A stretch of DNA of 64,000 nucleotides from the NCBI GenBank assembly GCA_002477945.1, contig DLLF01000036.1, positions 37,489 to 101,488 on the forward strand. Direction: 5' to 3'. Shown here piece by piece: positions 24,035 through 32,372 of this stretch; within the stretch, counting starts at the first letter, position 1, and each line of letters begins with the position of its first letter. Below the pieces are notes generated by a model that made no database searches, was not told the origin of the DNA, and saw only the letters and a list, made by a program, of their open reading frames with translations. This stretch comes from Bacteroidales bacterium UBA7569. Lineage in GTDB: Bacteria; Bacteroidota; Bacteroidia; Bacteroidales; Paludibacteraceae. A program made the translations under genes and the position numbers.

Positions 24035-26920
24035 ATGAAGAAGATTTTTCTGAGTGTATTGCTGTCGGTTTTCGTGCTTGTGGCTAATGCGCAATTGCCG
24101 CAGGGGCTGACGCAATACAAGTTGGACAATGGTCTGACGGTCTATCTGTGGGAAGATCACGACCAACCCGATGTAACGGGCTATGTTGTGACGCGTGCCG
24201 GTTCTATTGATGAACCTAAGGAATATACGGGTCTTGCCCACTATCTTGAACACATGCTCTTCAAGGGGACGCAGGAGATTGGTGCCTTGGATTGGGAAAA
24301 AGAGAAACCGCTCTATGAGGAGATTATTCGTCTCTATGATGAATTCTCCGATGCCACCGATCCCGTGTTGCGTGACACCCTTACCAAGAAAATTAACCGT
24401 GTGTCTCGAGAAGCCGCAAAATATACGGCTACCGATGATTTCTCCAACCTCATCTCTGGTATGGGGGGCGAAGGACTCAATGCAGGAACAAGTTACGATC
24501 AGACGGTCTATTACAACAATTTCCCTGCCTACCAGATGGAAAAATGGCTCACCATCTATGCCGATCGTCTCATCAACCCTGTCTTCCGCTCTTTCCAGGC
24601 GGAGTTGGAAAATGTGTTCGAGGAATACAATATGTATCAGGACTATCCGCAGACACATGCTCAGGAGTTTATGTTCTCCCACCTCTATGCAGGTCACCCC
24701 TACGAGCGTGACATCATCGGTACGCCCGAGCACCTAAAGAATCCGCGTCTCTCTCGTCTGATTGAGTTCTACAATACCTGGTATGTGCCTAACAATATGG
24801 CACTTGTTCTTGTGGGTAACTTCAATACGGAGACTACCAAACCTTTGATAGAAAAGACCTTCAGCCGTCTGCAGGCAAAGCCTCTTCCCGAGCGTCCGCA
24901 ATATCCTGAGGCTGACTTCACGGGCAACCCCAAGTATAGTACCAAGGCAGGCTATTATCCTCAGATCGTATGGGGCTACAAAGGTGTGAAAGTGGGGCAT
25001 GAAGACGAAACTGCCCTCAGTTTCGTCGTGAGTCTGCTCTCCAACTCTATGAACACGGGCTTGCTGGACAAAATTACCCTCAATGGTGAAGTCTCCTACG
25101 CAGGTGCCGATCTCGACTCTCGCCGCGACCAGGGGCGTATCCTCGTTTCGGCTGTTCCCTATTTTGATGTGGAACAACGCCAATATGAGTCCAACCGTGC
25201 AACCGAACGAATCATCTTCAACGAGATCGACAAACTCAAAACGGGCAATATCGAAGATTGGCTGATTCAGTCCGTCAAGGAAATGTACAACCAACTCTAT
25301 TCTGTTATGCTTGAGTCTGCATCGTCCAAAACGAATATCTTGGTCGGTTCATTCACCTATCAGACTCCGCTCGAAGAGGTCTTCACCGAATTGGATCGAA
25401 TTAATGCCCTTACCAAAGACGATATCATCCGTGTGGCTAAGAAGTATTTCGATGCCGACTATATGACGCTTGCTGTCGAAGAAGGTACTCCTAAAAAGAA
25501 TAAACTCAAGAAGCCGGAGATTCAGCCTCTCGATCCCCCAACGGGCGTGGAAACCGAGTATGCGAAAAACTTCAAGCAACTGCCGACCGGTACGGTGGAG
25601 GAAGTGTACAACAATTTTGCAGACGTACGCAAAGAAACAGTGTCAGAAGATGTGAATCTCTATTACACTCCCAATACGAAGAACAATATCTTCTCGCTTG
25701 TCCTCCGCTATGGCGTGGGGGCTCACGAGTTGCCTCTCCTTCCCTATGCAGTGTCTCTGCTCGAAACGGCTGGTGTCATGCCTTCCACCGATGCACAGCA
25801 GTTCCGCCGACAACTCTCTGAATTGGGCGGACGTTGCTCCTACGATGTGGACGACAACTATCTCTATATCTCTATCTCCGGTAAAGACGAAAACCTTGAG
25901 CAAATCTGCGAATTGGTTAACCGCCAGATGTTTATGCCTAAGTTGGATAAAAAACAGTTGGATAATATCAAGGGTTCGGAACTGTCTTCCCGTCTCACGG
26001 AGTCCAAGCAGTCTTCTGTATTGAGTAGTGCGCTCTATGCGTATGCGCTCTATGGAAAGAACTCTCCCTATATCGATCGTGTCAATTTCATGGACATCTA
26101 TAAGTTGGGCATACCGGAGTTGCATGCTGTCTTCACGGCGGCAAAACAATATGCGCTTGATGCACACTATGTAGGTACCCGCTCCTTCGAAGATGTACGT
26201 AGCGTTTTGGCTCTCACGGAGGGTATTCAGGCTTCCAAGTCGCCTTATGTCCGCGATCGTGTCACCTACGACAAGAACACAATACTCTTCTTGCCCAATA
26301 ACGAGATGCAGCAAGCCAAAATCTATTTCTATATCAACGGAAACCCCTACCAACTGAAGGATGACGTTTCGCGTATGGCGTTCGACCAGTACTTCTCGGG
26401 GGGCTTCTCAGGACTGGTGATGAACGAGATTCGTGAAAAACGCTCTATGGCATACACTGCCTATGGTTATGATGCAACGCCTGCCCTTATTGGCAAGGAT
26501 GGTTATTTCATCGGTTATGTCGGAACCCAGTCCGACAAGGTGGCGGATGCTATCGACGTCTATATGGACTTGCTCAACAATATGCCTGAATATGCCGATC
26601 GGGTAGGGGACATCAAAACCTATCTCCGTCAGGCATCACTCACGGCGAAACCTTCGTTCCGCAACAAGAGCCTTGTCTTTGCAGAATGGCAGCGTCTGGG
26701 CTATACCGACGATCCCGCTCGTATCCACATGCCCGAGATTGATAACCTTACTTTCGATCAGATCCTTTCTTTCTATAAACAGAACATACAGGGACGACCC
26801 GTCACGATTGTCATTACCGGCGATCCCAAGTTGATCAATCTCAAGCAGATTCAGAAAAACCATGGCAAGATAACCAAAGTGTCCAAGGGACGGCTCTTTA
26901 GTGCATTGGATTTGGAATAA
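24035..26920 (+). CDS. Secreted M16-family zinc peptidase (pitrilysin type)
   Basis: This 961-residue protein has a signal peptide (about 1-19, 'FVLVANAQ'). A first M16 domain carries the inverted zinc motif HxxEH at 69-73 ('HYLEHMLFKGT') and the distal Glu in 'ELENVFEEYNMY'. Three further M16-fold repeats follow, and the last part has an R/Y pair, 'REKRSMAYTAYGY', typical of the inactive C-terminal half. Such two-half enzymes enclose and degrade peptides in the periplasm. It is 25 nt after tdh on the same strand, so co-transcription is possible, although no common pathway is obvious beyond peptide and amino-acid use. Confidence 0.92.
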   Translation: MKKIFLSVLLSVFVLVANAQLPQGLTQYKLDNGLTVYLWEDHDQPDVTGYVVTRAGSIDEPKEYTGLAHYLEHMLFKGTQEIGALDWEKEKPLYEEIIRLYDEFSDATDPVLRDTLTKKINRVSREAAKYTATDDFSNLISGMGGEGLNAGTSYDQTVYYNNFPAYQMEKWLTIYADRLINPVFRSFQAELENVFEEYNMYQDYPQTHAQEFMFSHLYAGHPYERDIIGTPEHLKNPRLSRLIEFYNTWYVPNNMALVLVGNFNTETTKPLIEKTFSRLQAKPLPERPQYPEADFTGNPKYSTKAGYYPQIVWGYKGVKVGHEDETALSFVVSLLSNSMNTGLLDKITLNGEVSYAGADLDSRRDQGRILVSAVPYFDVEQRQYESNRATERIIFNEIDKLKTGNIEDWLIQSVKEMYNQLYSVMLESASSKTNILVGSFTYQTPLEEVFTELDRINALTKDDIIRVAKKYFDADYMTLAVEEGTPKKNKLKKPEIQPLDPPTGVETEYAKNFKQLPTGTVEEVYNNFADVRKETVSEDVNLYYTPNTKNNIFSLVLRYGVGAHELPLLPYAVSLLETAGVMPSTDAQQFRRQLSELGGRCSYDVDDNYLYISISGKDENLEQICELVNRQMFMPKLDKKQLDNIKGSELSSRLTESKQSSVLSSALYAYALYGKNSPYIDRVNFMDIYKLGIPELHAVFTAAKQYALDAHYVGTRSFEDVRSVLALTEGIQASKSPYVRDRVTYDKNTILFLPNNEMQQAKIYFYINGNPYQLKDDVSRMAFDQYFSGGFSGLVMNEIREKRSMAYTAYGYDATPALIGKDGYFIGYVGTQSDKVADAIDVYMDLLNNMPEYADRVGDIKTYLRQASLTAKPSFRNKSLVFAEWQRLGYTDDPARIHMPEIDNLTFDQILSFYKQNIQGRPVTIVITGDPKLINLKQIQKNHGKITKVSKGRLFSALDLE

Positions 26921-26969
26921 TCGGTTTTTCTGAGGTTGCAGATAGCACCTCTTTGAAACTTGGCTGCAT

Positions 26970-27006
26970 AGCAGGGAAACACGCATTCACACCGTGCTTC
27001 CCTGCT
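26970..27006 (+). terminator. Hairpin downstream of the M16 peptidase gene
   Basis: The arms 26970-26982 and 26994-27006 pair over 13 positions with one mismatch. The following sequence is only moderately T-rich, so termination is possible but not certain. Confidence 0.5.
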
Positions 27007-27137
27007 GTCATTATGCTCTTTGGGCTTGGCAATATAGCCGTAATGGTAGCAACAGGGAGAACGTAACGGAAACTACTGGTGTGCCTTGGCAGAGCGATAG
27101 CATCGCCCGCATCTGTTTTCCGCTTTCCTTTCTCCTA

Positions 27138-27181
27138 CGACCCCTCAAGCCGACCTCAACGACCCCTCAACGACCCCTTAT
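27138..27181 (+). repeat. 44-nt array of four degenerate 11-nt units, locus 3
   Basis: Units at 27138, 27149, 27160 and 27171. Units one and three equal the consensus CGACCCCTCAA exactly. It sits in a 789-nt gap between the convergent M16 and clpB genes and precedes a 9-nt-periodic array. The rest of the gap (27460-27650) shows nothing else I can recognise. Confidence 0.8.
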
Positions 27182-27270
27182 TGAGAAATGGAAATGAAGT
27201 CGGCAAAGCCAAATCGTACATTGTACATCGTCAAATCGTAAATCTGTTATTGTTTCCTATCGGACATACT

Positions 27271-27356
27271 ATCCGTCCGCCCCATCCGTCCGATCCGCCT
27301 AACTCACCCTCATTTGCCTCATTCGTCCAATTAGTCTCATCCGCCCTATTCCCCTG
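27271..27356 (+). repeat. 9-nt-periodic array, locus B
   Basis: About nine units of 9 nt (one of 10 nt, plus a 4-nt insertion 'cccc' after the first) follow the consensus ATYCGTCCN between 27271 and 27356. The pair of units 27321-27338 is nearly the same as units 63770-63787, in the same register. A hairpin element with the arms tgtgtcggg/cccgacaca follows at 27374-27404. Confidence 0.7.
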
Positions 27357-27373
27357 CCACCTTCTTCCTGCAT

Positions 27374-27404
27374 TGTGTCGGGTGTCTTTCCCTATCCCGA
27401 CACA
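27374..27404. repeat. Hairpin following the 9-nt array
   Basis: Perfect 9-bp arms (27374-27382 and 27396-27404) flank a 13-nt loop. The preceding sequence 'cttcctgcattgtgtcggg' is similar to 'ccttccggcattgggtcgg' at 63901, which suggests a shared element. Confidence 0.5.
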
Positions 27405-27426
27405 CAACCGGTGATTTTTCTTTGGC

Positions 27427-27458
27427 TTCTTTTCTTTTGGTCAGGCAAAAGAAAAGAA
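27427..27458. repeat. Pyrimidine/purine hairpin with loop GTCAGG
   Basis: Perfect 13-bp arms (27427-27439 and 27446-27458) with one all-pyrimidine side ending in G and a 6-nt loop. Its function is not known; it could act as a transcription end for the neighbouring repeat region. Confidence 0.55.
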
Positions 27459-27651
27459 AGGTATATATACTGTTTTGGGGCGGTTGCCCTGGATTTTATG
27501 GAGTCTCTTTGAGAATCCGATTAACGGACAATTGACGCTTATGAACGGAAATACCTGATCCGGTAAAGATCCTATTGGTCAATTTATGGATCTTGGTGGA
27601 GAACCTTTCAAAACGGTAATTCACGGAGTATGTGAGCGTCTGGTTATTCTG

Positions 27652-27691
27652 ATAAAACAAAAGCGTACCGGTCTTCCGACCGGTACGCTTT
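27652..27691 (-). terminator. Terminator of clpB
   Basis: A perfect 14-bp stem (27660-27673 with 27678-27691, loop ttcc). Read on the minus strand it is followed by 'tgttttatc', a U-rich tail, 19 nt beyond the clpB stop. Confidence 0.85.
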
Positions 27692-27709
27692 CTTCATGCT
27701 TGATTACGT

Positions 27710-29821
27710 TTAGTTGCTGAAAGTTAGTTCGCCGTTTTTGGTATCCACCATTACAGGTTTCTGTTGGTTTATTTTGCCTGCAATGATCTCTTTGCTTAGG
27801 TTGTTAAGCAGCATCGTCTGCAATGCCCTCTTCACGGGCCGTGCACCGAATTGGGGATCATAGCCTTCATGGGCAATCAAACGGACGGCATCGTCTGTAA
27901 CTCGTAAGTCTATGCCGTTCTTTTCGAGCATCTTGTGGATACCGGCAATCTGCAATCCCACAACTTGTTGTATCTCTTTCTCCGATAGAGGAGTGAAGAT
28001 GATAGTTTCGTCAATACGGTTCAGAAACTCTGGCCGGAGGGTTTGTCTGAGCAAGTCCATGACTTGTTTTTCGGTCGTTTCTCTGCTGACTCCCTTTTCC
28101 TCGTTCTCTCTGATAAGAGAAGAACCTAAGTTACTCGTCATGATAATGATGGTGTTCTTGAAGTTTACGGTGCGTCCCTTGTTGTCGGTCAGCCGCCCGT
28201 CGTCCAATACTTGCAACAGCACGTTGAATACATCGGGGTGTGCCTTCTCAATCTCGTCAAAGAGTACCACACTGTAGGGCTTCCTCCGGATAGCCTCCGT
28301 CAGTTGTCCGCCTTCGTCATAACCCACGTATCCTGGAGGCGCACCGATAAGTCGGGTCGCCGAGAACTTCTCTTGATACTCCGACATATCTATACGCGTC
28401 ATCATGTTCTCGTCGTTGAACAGGTAATCTGCCAATGCTTTGGCTAACTCTGTCTTGCCAACACCCGTCGTTCCTAAGAAGATGAAACTCCCGATAGGAC
28501 GTTTCGGGTCTTGCAAACCTGCACGCGAACGCCTTATGGCATCGCTCACAGCACGTATCGCCTCGTCCTGACCGATCACCCGCTTGTGCAATTCCTCTTC
28601 CAAGTGAAGAAGTTTGTCACGTTCCGATTGCATCATCTTGGTAACAGGTATTCCTGTCCACCTGCTTACAACTTCGGCGATGTCGTCCGCGTCCACCTCT
28701 TCTTTTATCAGTGGTTTGCCGTTCTGCAGTTTGTGCAGGGCTTCTTGTGCCTGTTCAATGTTGGCAGTGGAGGCTTGCATCTTGCCGTAGCGTATCTCCG
28801 CTACTTTCCCGTAGTCGCCCTCGCGTTCTGCTACATCGGCTTCGTGGCGGAGTTGCTCCTGTTTTATCTTCTCCTGTTGGATGGTGTCGATATACTTTTT
28901 CTCCTCCTTCCAGTGAGAACGCATCTTCTCAGCCTCTGCTTTCAAGGTGCTTATCTCCTCCGTCAGATGAGCCAGTTTCGGCTGGTCGTCTTCACGCTTG
29001 ATAGCCTCTTTCTCTATCTCCAACTGCTTGATGTTGCGCTCCAGCGTATCCAGTTCTTCCGGTACGGAATCCATTTCCAAACGCAAACGGGATGCTGCCT
29101 CGTCTACAAGGTCTATCGCTTTGTCCGGCAAAAACCTGTCGGAGATGTATCGTGTGGAGAGTTGCACGGCGGCAATGATTGCATCGTCTTTGATTCGTAC
29201 TTTGTGGTGGTTCTCGTAACGTTCTTTCAGTCCTCTCAGAATACTGATTGTCGCAGCCTCGTCAGGTTCATCCACCATCACGATTTGGAACCGGCGCTCC
29301 AATGCCTTGTCTTTCTCGAAATACTTCTGATACTCGCTCAGAGTCGTTGCACCGATACAGCGCAACTCGCCTCGCGCAAGGGCAGGTTTCAGTATGTTGG
29401 CTGCGTCCATAGCACCCGACGACTGACCTGCACCCACCAAAGTGTGTATCTCGTCAATGAATAGAATGATCTCACCTTCCGAGCGTACCACTTCGCCGAT
29501 TACGCCTTTCAGTCTCTCCTCAAACTCACCTTGATACTTAGCACCGGCTATCAGTGCGCCCATATCCAGAGAGTAAAGTTGTTTGCTCTTCAAGTTCTCA
29601 GGAACATCGCCCCGCACAATACGGTGAGCCAATCCTTCGGCGATTGCGGTCTTGCCCACACCCGGCTCACCTATCAGGATAGGGTTGTTCTTTGTTCGTC
29701 TGCTCAGTATCTGCAGCACACGCCTGATCTCTTCATCGCGTCCGATAACAGGGTCAAGTTTTCCTGCGCTCGCCCGCTCGTTGAGGTTAATGGCATACTT
29801 TGATAAATTTTCGTTGTTCAT
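27710..29821 (-). CDS. clpB: ClpB disaggregase lacking the N-terminal domain
   Basis: ClpB is the AAA+ chaperone that threads aggregated proteins with DnaK. This 703-residue protein begins right at the NBD1 linker ('LSKYAINLNERA'), with Walker A1 'GEPGVGKT' at 51-58 and Walker B 'LFIDEIH'. The full coiled-coil middle domain spans about 255-375, then NBD2 has 'GTTGVGKT', 'LFDEIEKAHPDVFN' and the C-terminal small domain. The roughly 150-residue Clp-N domain present in most ClpB proteins is missing. The upstream DNA (29822-29974) contains no remnant of it. The middle domain distinguishes it from ClpA and ClpC. Confidence 0.93.
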   Translation of the reverse strand: MNNENLSKYAINLNERASAGKLDPVIGRDEEIRRVLQILSRRTKNNPILIGEPGVGKTAIAEGLAHRIVRGDVPENLKSKQLYSLDMGALIAGAKYQGEFEERLKGVIGEVVRSEGEIILFIDEIHTLVGAGQSSGAMDAANILKPALARGELRCIGATTLSEYQKYFEKDKALERRFQIVMVDEPDEAATISILRGLKERYENHHKVRIKDDAIIAAVQLSTRYISDRFLPDKAIDLVDEAASRLRLEMDSVPEELDTLERNIKQLEIEKEAIKREDDQPKLAHLTEEISTLKAEAEKMRSHWKEEKKYIDTIQQEKIKQEQLRHEADVAEREGDYGKVAEIRYGKMQASTANIEQAQEALHKLQNGKPLIKEEVDADDIAEVVSRWTGIPVTKMMQSERDKLLHLEEELHKRVIGQDEAIRAVSDAIRRSRAGLQDPKRPIGSFIFLGTTGVGKTELAKALADYLFNDENMMTRIDMSEYQEKFSATRLIGAPPGYVGYDEGGQLTEAIRRKPYSVVLFDEIEKAHPDVFNVLLQVLDDGRLTDNKGRTVNFKNTIIIMTSNLGSSLIRENEEKGVSRETTEKQVMDLLRQTLRPEFLNRIDETIIFTPLSEKEIQQVVGLQIAGIHKMLEKNGIDLRVTDDAVRLIAHEGYDPQFGARPVKRALQTMLLNNLSKEIIAGKINQQKPVMVDTKNGELTFSN

Positions 29822-29915
29822 AATCTTATGTGTTGTTTGGTTCGTTATTCATAGTTCAGGTTGCGGCCTCGTGGCAACCGGAGTTTCAACCCTCTTTTTG
29901 CAAGAGATATACCAA

Positions 29916-29945
29916 ATAAAAAGGGACTGCCAAAATGGCAGCCCC
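29916..29945 (-). terminator. Terminator of the DUF308 gene
   Basis: On the minus strand, arms 29937-29945 and 29923-29931 form a 9-bp stem with one G-U pair and a 5-nt loop, followed by 'tttttattt'. It separates the DUF308 gene from clpB. Confidence 0.75.
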
Positions 29946-29974
29946 ACGATCATCATAGTTAAGGTGTTCAATGC

Positions 29975-30592
29975 TTATAACGTCTCTGCTTCTACATCTT
30001 CTATGATGTTGCGCTTGATGTAGTTGTGCAAACTCTTCAAGCGGATACCTGTGGCGCACATACTGATACCGGCTATAATCAAACCGCAACCGACCATGGC
30101 TACCACGGCGGGTATTCCCAAACCGAATGGTTGGAACATGATCATCAATGCAAGCAGTAATAGCAATACACCGGAGGCTACTTGCCAACCTGCATTCGGT
30201 ACACTGAAGGTGCGCATCTTGCTCCAAAAGTCTATCATCTGTATACTGCGCAGCAACAACCATATACCCAAGAGTATGGGGAGAAGGATGGCTGTTGCGG
30301 CTACATTGCAGCAGAGCATAATGCCTAATAATACGTCAAGGATACCGCCGACCAGACTTACTCCTGATCGGATAAAATAACTGCTCGATGAGCAGTAGAG
30401 GACAATCTCCAATATACCGCTCAGCAGCATCAGTACTCCAAATAGAATACTCAGTGTCAGGTACGCTTCACCGGGATAACAGAATACCACGACACCTACG
30501 GCAATACATGCAATACCGGCCACCAACAGCAGCCACCAGTTCTTTACTGCTTTTGTGGCGCGCTTTGTCAATTTTTGTAAAGGGTTCTCCAT
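29975..30592 (-). CDS. HdeD-like DUF308 membrane protein
   Basis: This 205-residue protein has six hydrophobic helices in three pairs (for example about 20-38, 45-66, 72-90 and 96-114), the pattern of DUF308/HdeD family proteins, with Gly-rich helices such as 'GVSLVGGILDVLLG'. HdeD is linked to acid resistance in enteric bacteria, but many homologues are uncharacterised. The C-terminal tail 'NIIEDVEAETL' is acidic. It has its own terminator, so it is not in an operon with clpB, although stress-related neighbours fit. Confidence 0.78.
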   Translation of the reverse strand: MENPLQKLTKRATKAVKNWWLLLVAGIACIAVGVVVFCYPGEAYLTLSILFGVLMLLSGILEIVLYCSSSSYFIRSGVSLVGGILDVLLGIMLCCNVAATAILLPILLGIWLLLRSIQMIDFWSKMRTFSVPNAGWQVASGVLLLLLALMIMFQPFGLGIPAVVAMVGCGLIIAGISMCATGIRLKSLHNYIKRNIIEDVEAETL

Positions 30593-30836
30593 AACAATAA
30601 GTGTTTAATGTTAATAGTTTGTCTCCGGAATCTTGTCTCAACTCCGTTCCCTGTATGAGAGACAAAAGGCGTGCCAATTATTTTCTGTATGCTTCCTCGT
30701 TTTGGTCTGTTCTCCTGTAAGAATGGAGTTTTGATGCTCTTGCTTTTGTCATTGCTGTTTGTGGTAAAAGGGGAATATTTCCCTGATTTTCTCTCCGGCG
30801 GCGGTCTCTATGCAACTTGTTAAGTGGCTATGCTTG

Positions 30837-30864
30837 TATTGTTTTCGTAAAAGTGGTATCTTTG
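30837..30864 (+). promoter_or_regulatory. Promoter of the secreted-protein/DPP4 gene pair
   Basis: A TTG-containing -33 region (near 30835) stands about 20 nt before TATCTTTG (30857-30864). The next ATG is at 30870, giving a very short leader and supporting that start. Confidence 0.6.
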
Positions 30865-30869
30865 CGGTG

Positions 30870-32372
30870 ATGAAGCACTTTTTCCTGATATTGTCTTTGT
30901 GTACTCTGCCTCTTGCAAGCATGGCAGAGATGGTGGTTTATACGGTTAATTCCCGCACATCCGTTCGTGCCGATGGTATGGAACCGGTGGGAGCCTATGC
31001 CTCTTATTCGCAATCCTCGGTGTCCGGACGGGTCGGACAAATGACGGAAGGCGGTAGCACTTCTCTTTCTCTTTATGGATTCAGTGGCCTTCGCATTCGT
31101 TCCGTCACTCTGATGATGCACTCCAATAAGGCGGCGGGTGCAGGGACTTTGGAAATGAATCTCAACGATTCCTGTGTCTGGTTCATCGACCCGGCCCCTT
31201 TCAGCGATGATTCATGGCATGGCTCGTACTCCACTTCTTTTGTCCCTGTTATGCATCGTTTCTCTCCTGCTTTGACAATTGCTGACGAACAAGTCATTTC
31301 CATCAATATAGATGCTCTTGTTTCTTCACTCTATGTGCAGTCTTATGCCATCGAGTACGACAAAATACCTTCTGCCCCTTGCCATGTGAGTTTCTCTGTG
31401 GCTGATGGTCAGATTCTCCCCATGCTGACGGAAACAAAAGCAGGAACAGGCATTATCCTCCCATCATGCCCTGCCGCCGATTCTGTTTGGTGCTTTTGGG
31501 GGTGGTTGGAACAACCTCTCACGTCCGCCACGGAACATTGCCCTTCCTATTATGAACAGGGCGCACGCTATTTTCCTTCTGGTGACATCTGTCTCTATGC
31601 ATTGTATGCAGATGTGGAACCTGATTCCCAAAAACAGATTGTTCAAGACACAACCTGTTCCTCAGGCGACTATCTTATCGTGGACAAACTGTTCCGTGCA
31701 ATGGCAGTGGGCGGAATGAATTCCAATAAACGTGTTCCCGCCCGCCGCTTGGACTCATTGCACAAAAATCAGGACTCTCTTTATTGTCTTCCTCTTGCGA
31801 CTGTGACGCCGTCCGCAGTCTATCATATTGATTTCCTCCCCGATTCTTTGGCTACAATCTACAATGTTTCGGAGCAAACCTATATATCTTTCCCTGGCAC
31901 AAGTACCCCGACTCTTGTCAAAACCAAAAAGGAATGGAACTACCGACGTGCCGAAGAAGGTATGTTGGTTTTCTATCATAACTATACTTCCACTTCGTGG
32001 CGGGAATTGCGTGCAACCACGGGTTCCACATTGGAAACAATTGACTCTCTTTGGTTCGAAAACTCCATTTCGCATTCCGTTTCCTACGCCAATATCCTTT
32101 TTCCTGCACCCCCTCAGGATGTTCTTTCGCCCGTATGCCATTATACAACCGACCCTTTCTCAACCTCGCTGAAAGATCTTGCATACTCCGATGGAATCTT
32201 CATTGAGAATAGGGAAATCCTCAATCCGCAACATTGCCTCCTGCAAATCTTTTCTTTGCAAGGAATTTTGGTCGATGCTTCTTCGGAAGAGCACATTTCG
32301 CTGGCAACTCTCCCACCGGGTATCTACATCCTACGAACAAAGTACCAAACGCATAAAATGCTGATAAAATGA
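30870..32372 (+). CDS. Secreted protein with type IX-like C-terminal sorting domain
   Basis: From the ATG at 30870 this is a 500-residue protein. It has a signal peptide ('HFFLILSLCTLPLASMAE'), beta-rich domains of unknown type, and a C-terminal segment of about 60 residues ('LLQIFSLQGILVD...LPPGIYILRTKYQTHKMLIK'). The latter matches the type A sorting domain used by the type IX secretion system. No catalytic residues were recognised. The start favoured is the one immediately after the promoter; 20 extra codons upstream to 30810 would destroy the signal peptide. The stop overlaps the next gene's start by 4 nt (ATGA). Confidence 0.75.
   Translation: MKHFFLILSLCTLPLASMAEMVVYTVNSRTSVRADGMEPVGAYASYSQSSVSGRVGQMTEGGSTSLSLYGFSGLRIRSVTLMMHSNKAAGAGTLEMNLNDSCVWFIDPAPFSDDSWHGSYSTSFVPVMHRFSPALTIADEQVISINIDALVSSLYVQSYAIEYDKIPSAPCHVSFSVADGQILPMLTETKAGTGIILPSCPAADSVWCFWGWLEQPLTSATEHCPSYYEQGARYFPSGDICLYALYADVEPDSQKQIVQDTTCSSGDYLIVDKLFRAMAVGGMNSNKRVPARRLDSLHKNQDSLYCLPLATVTPSAVYHIDFLPDSLATIYNVSEQTYISFPGTSTPTLVKTKKEWNYRRAEEGMLVFYHNYTSTSWRELRATTGSTLETIDSLWFENSISHSVSYANILFPAPPQDVLSPVCHYTTDPFSTSLKDLAYSDGIFIENREILNPQHCLLQIFSLQGILVDASSEEHISLATLPPGIYILRTKYQTHKMLIK

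Noticed and set aside
24020..24733. 237-codon minus-strand frame opposite the M16 gene
   Set aside because: No domain, no promoter, and it lies on a well supported peptidase gene.
26921..27709. tRNA or small RNA gene in the long gap before clpB
   Set aside because: No cloverleaf-like arms with a GTTCRA T-loop were seen; the gap is explained in part by repeats and hairpins.
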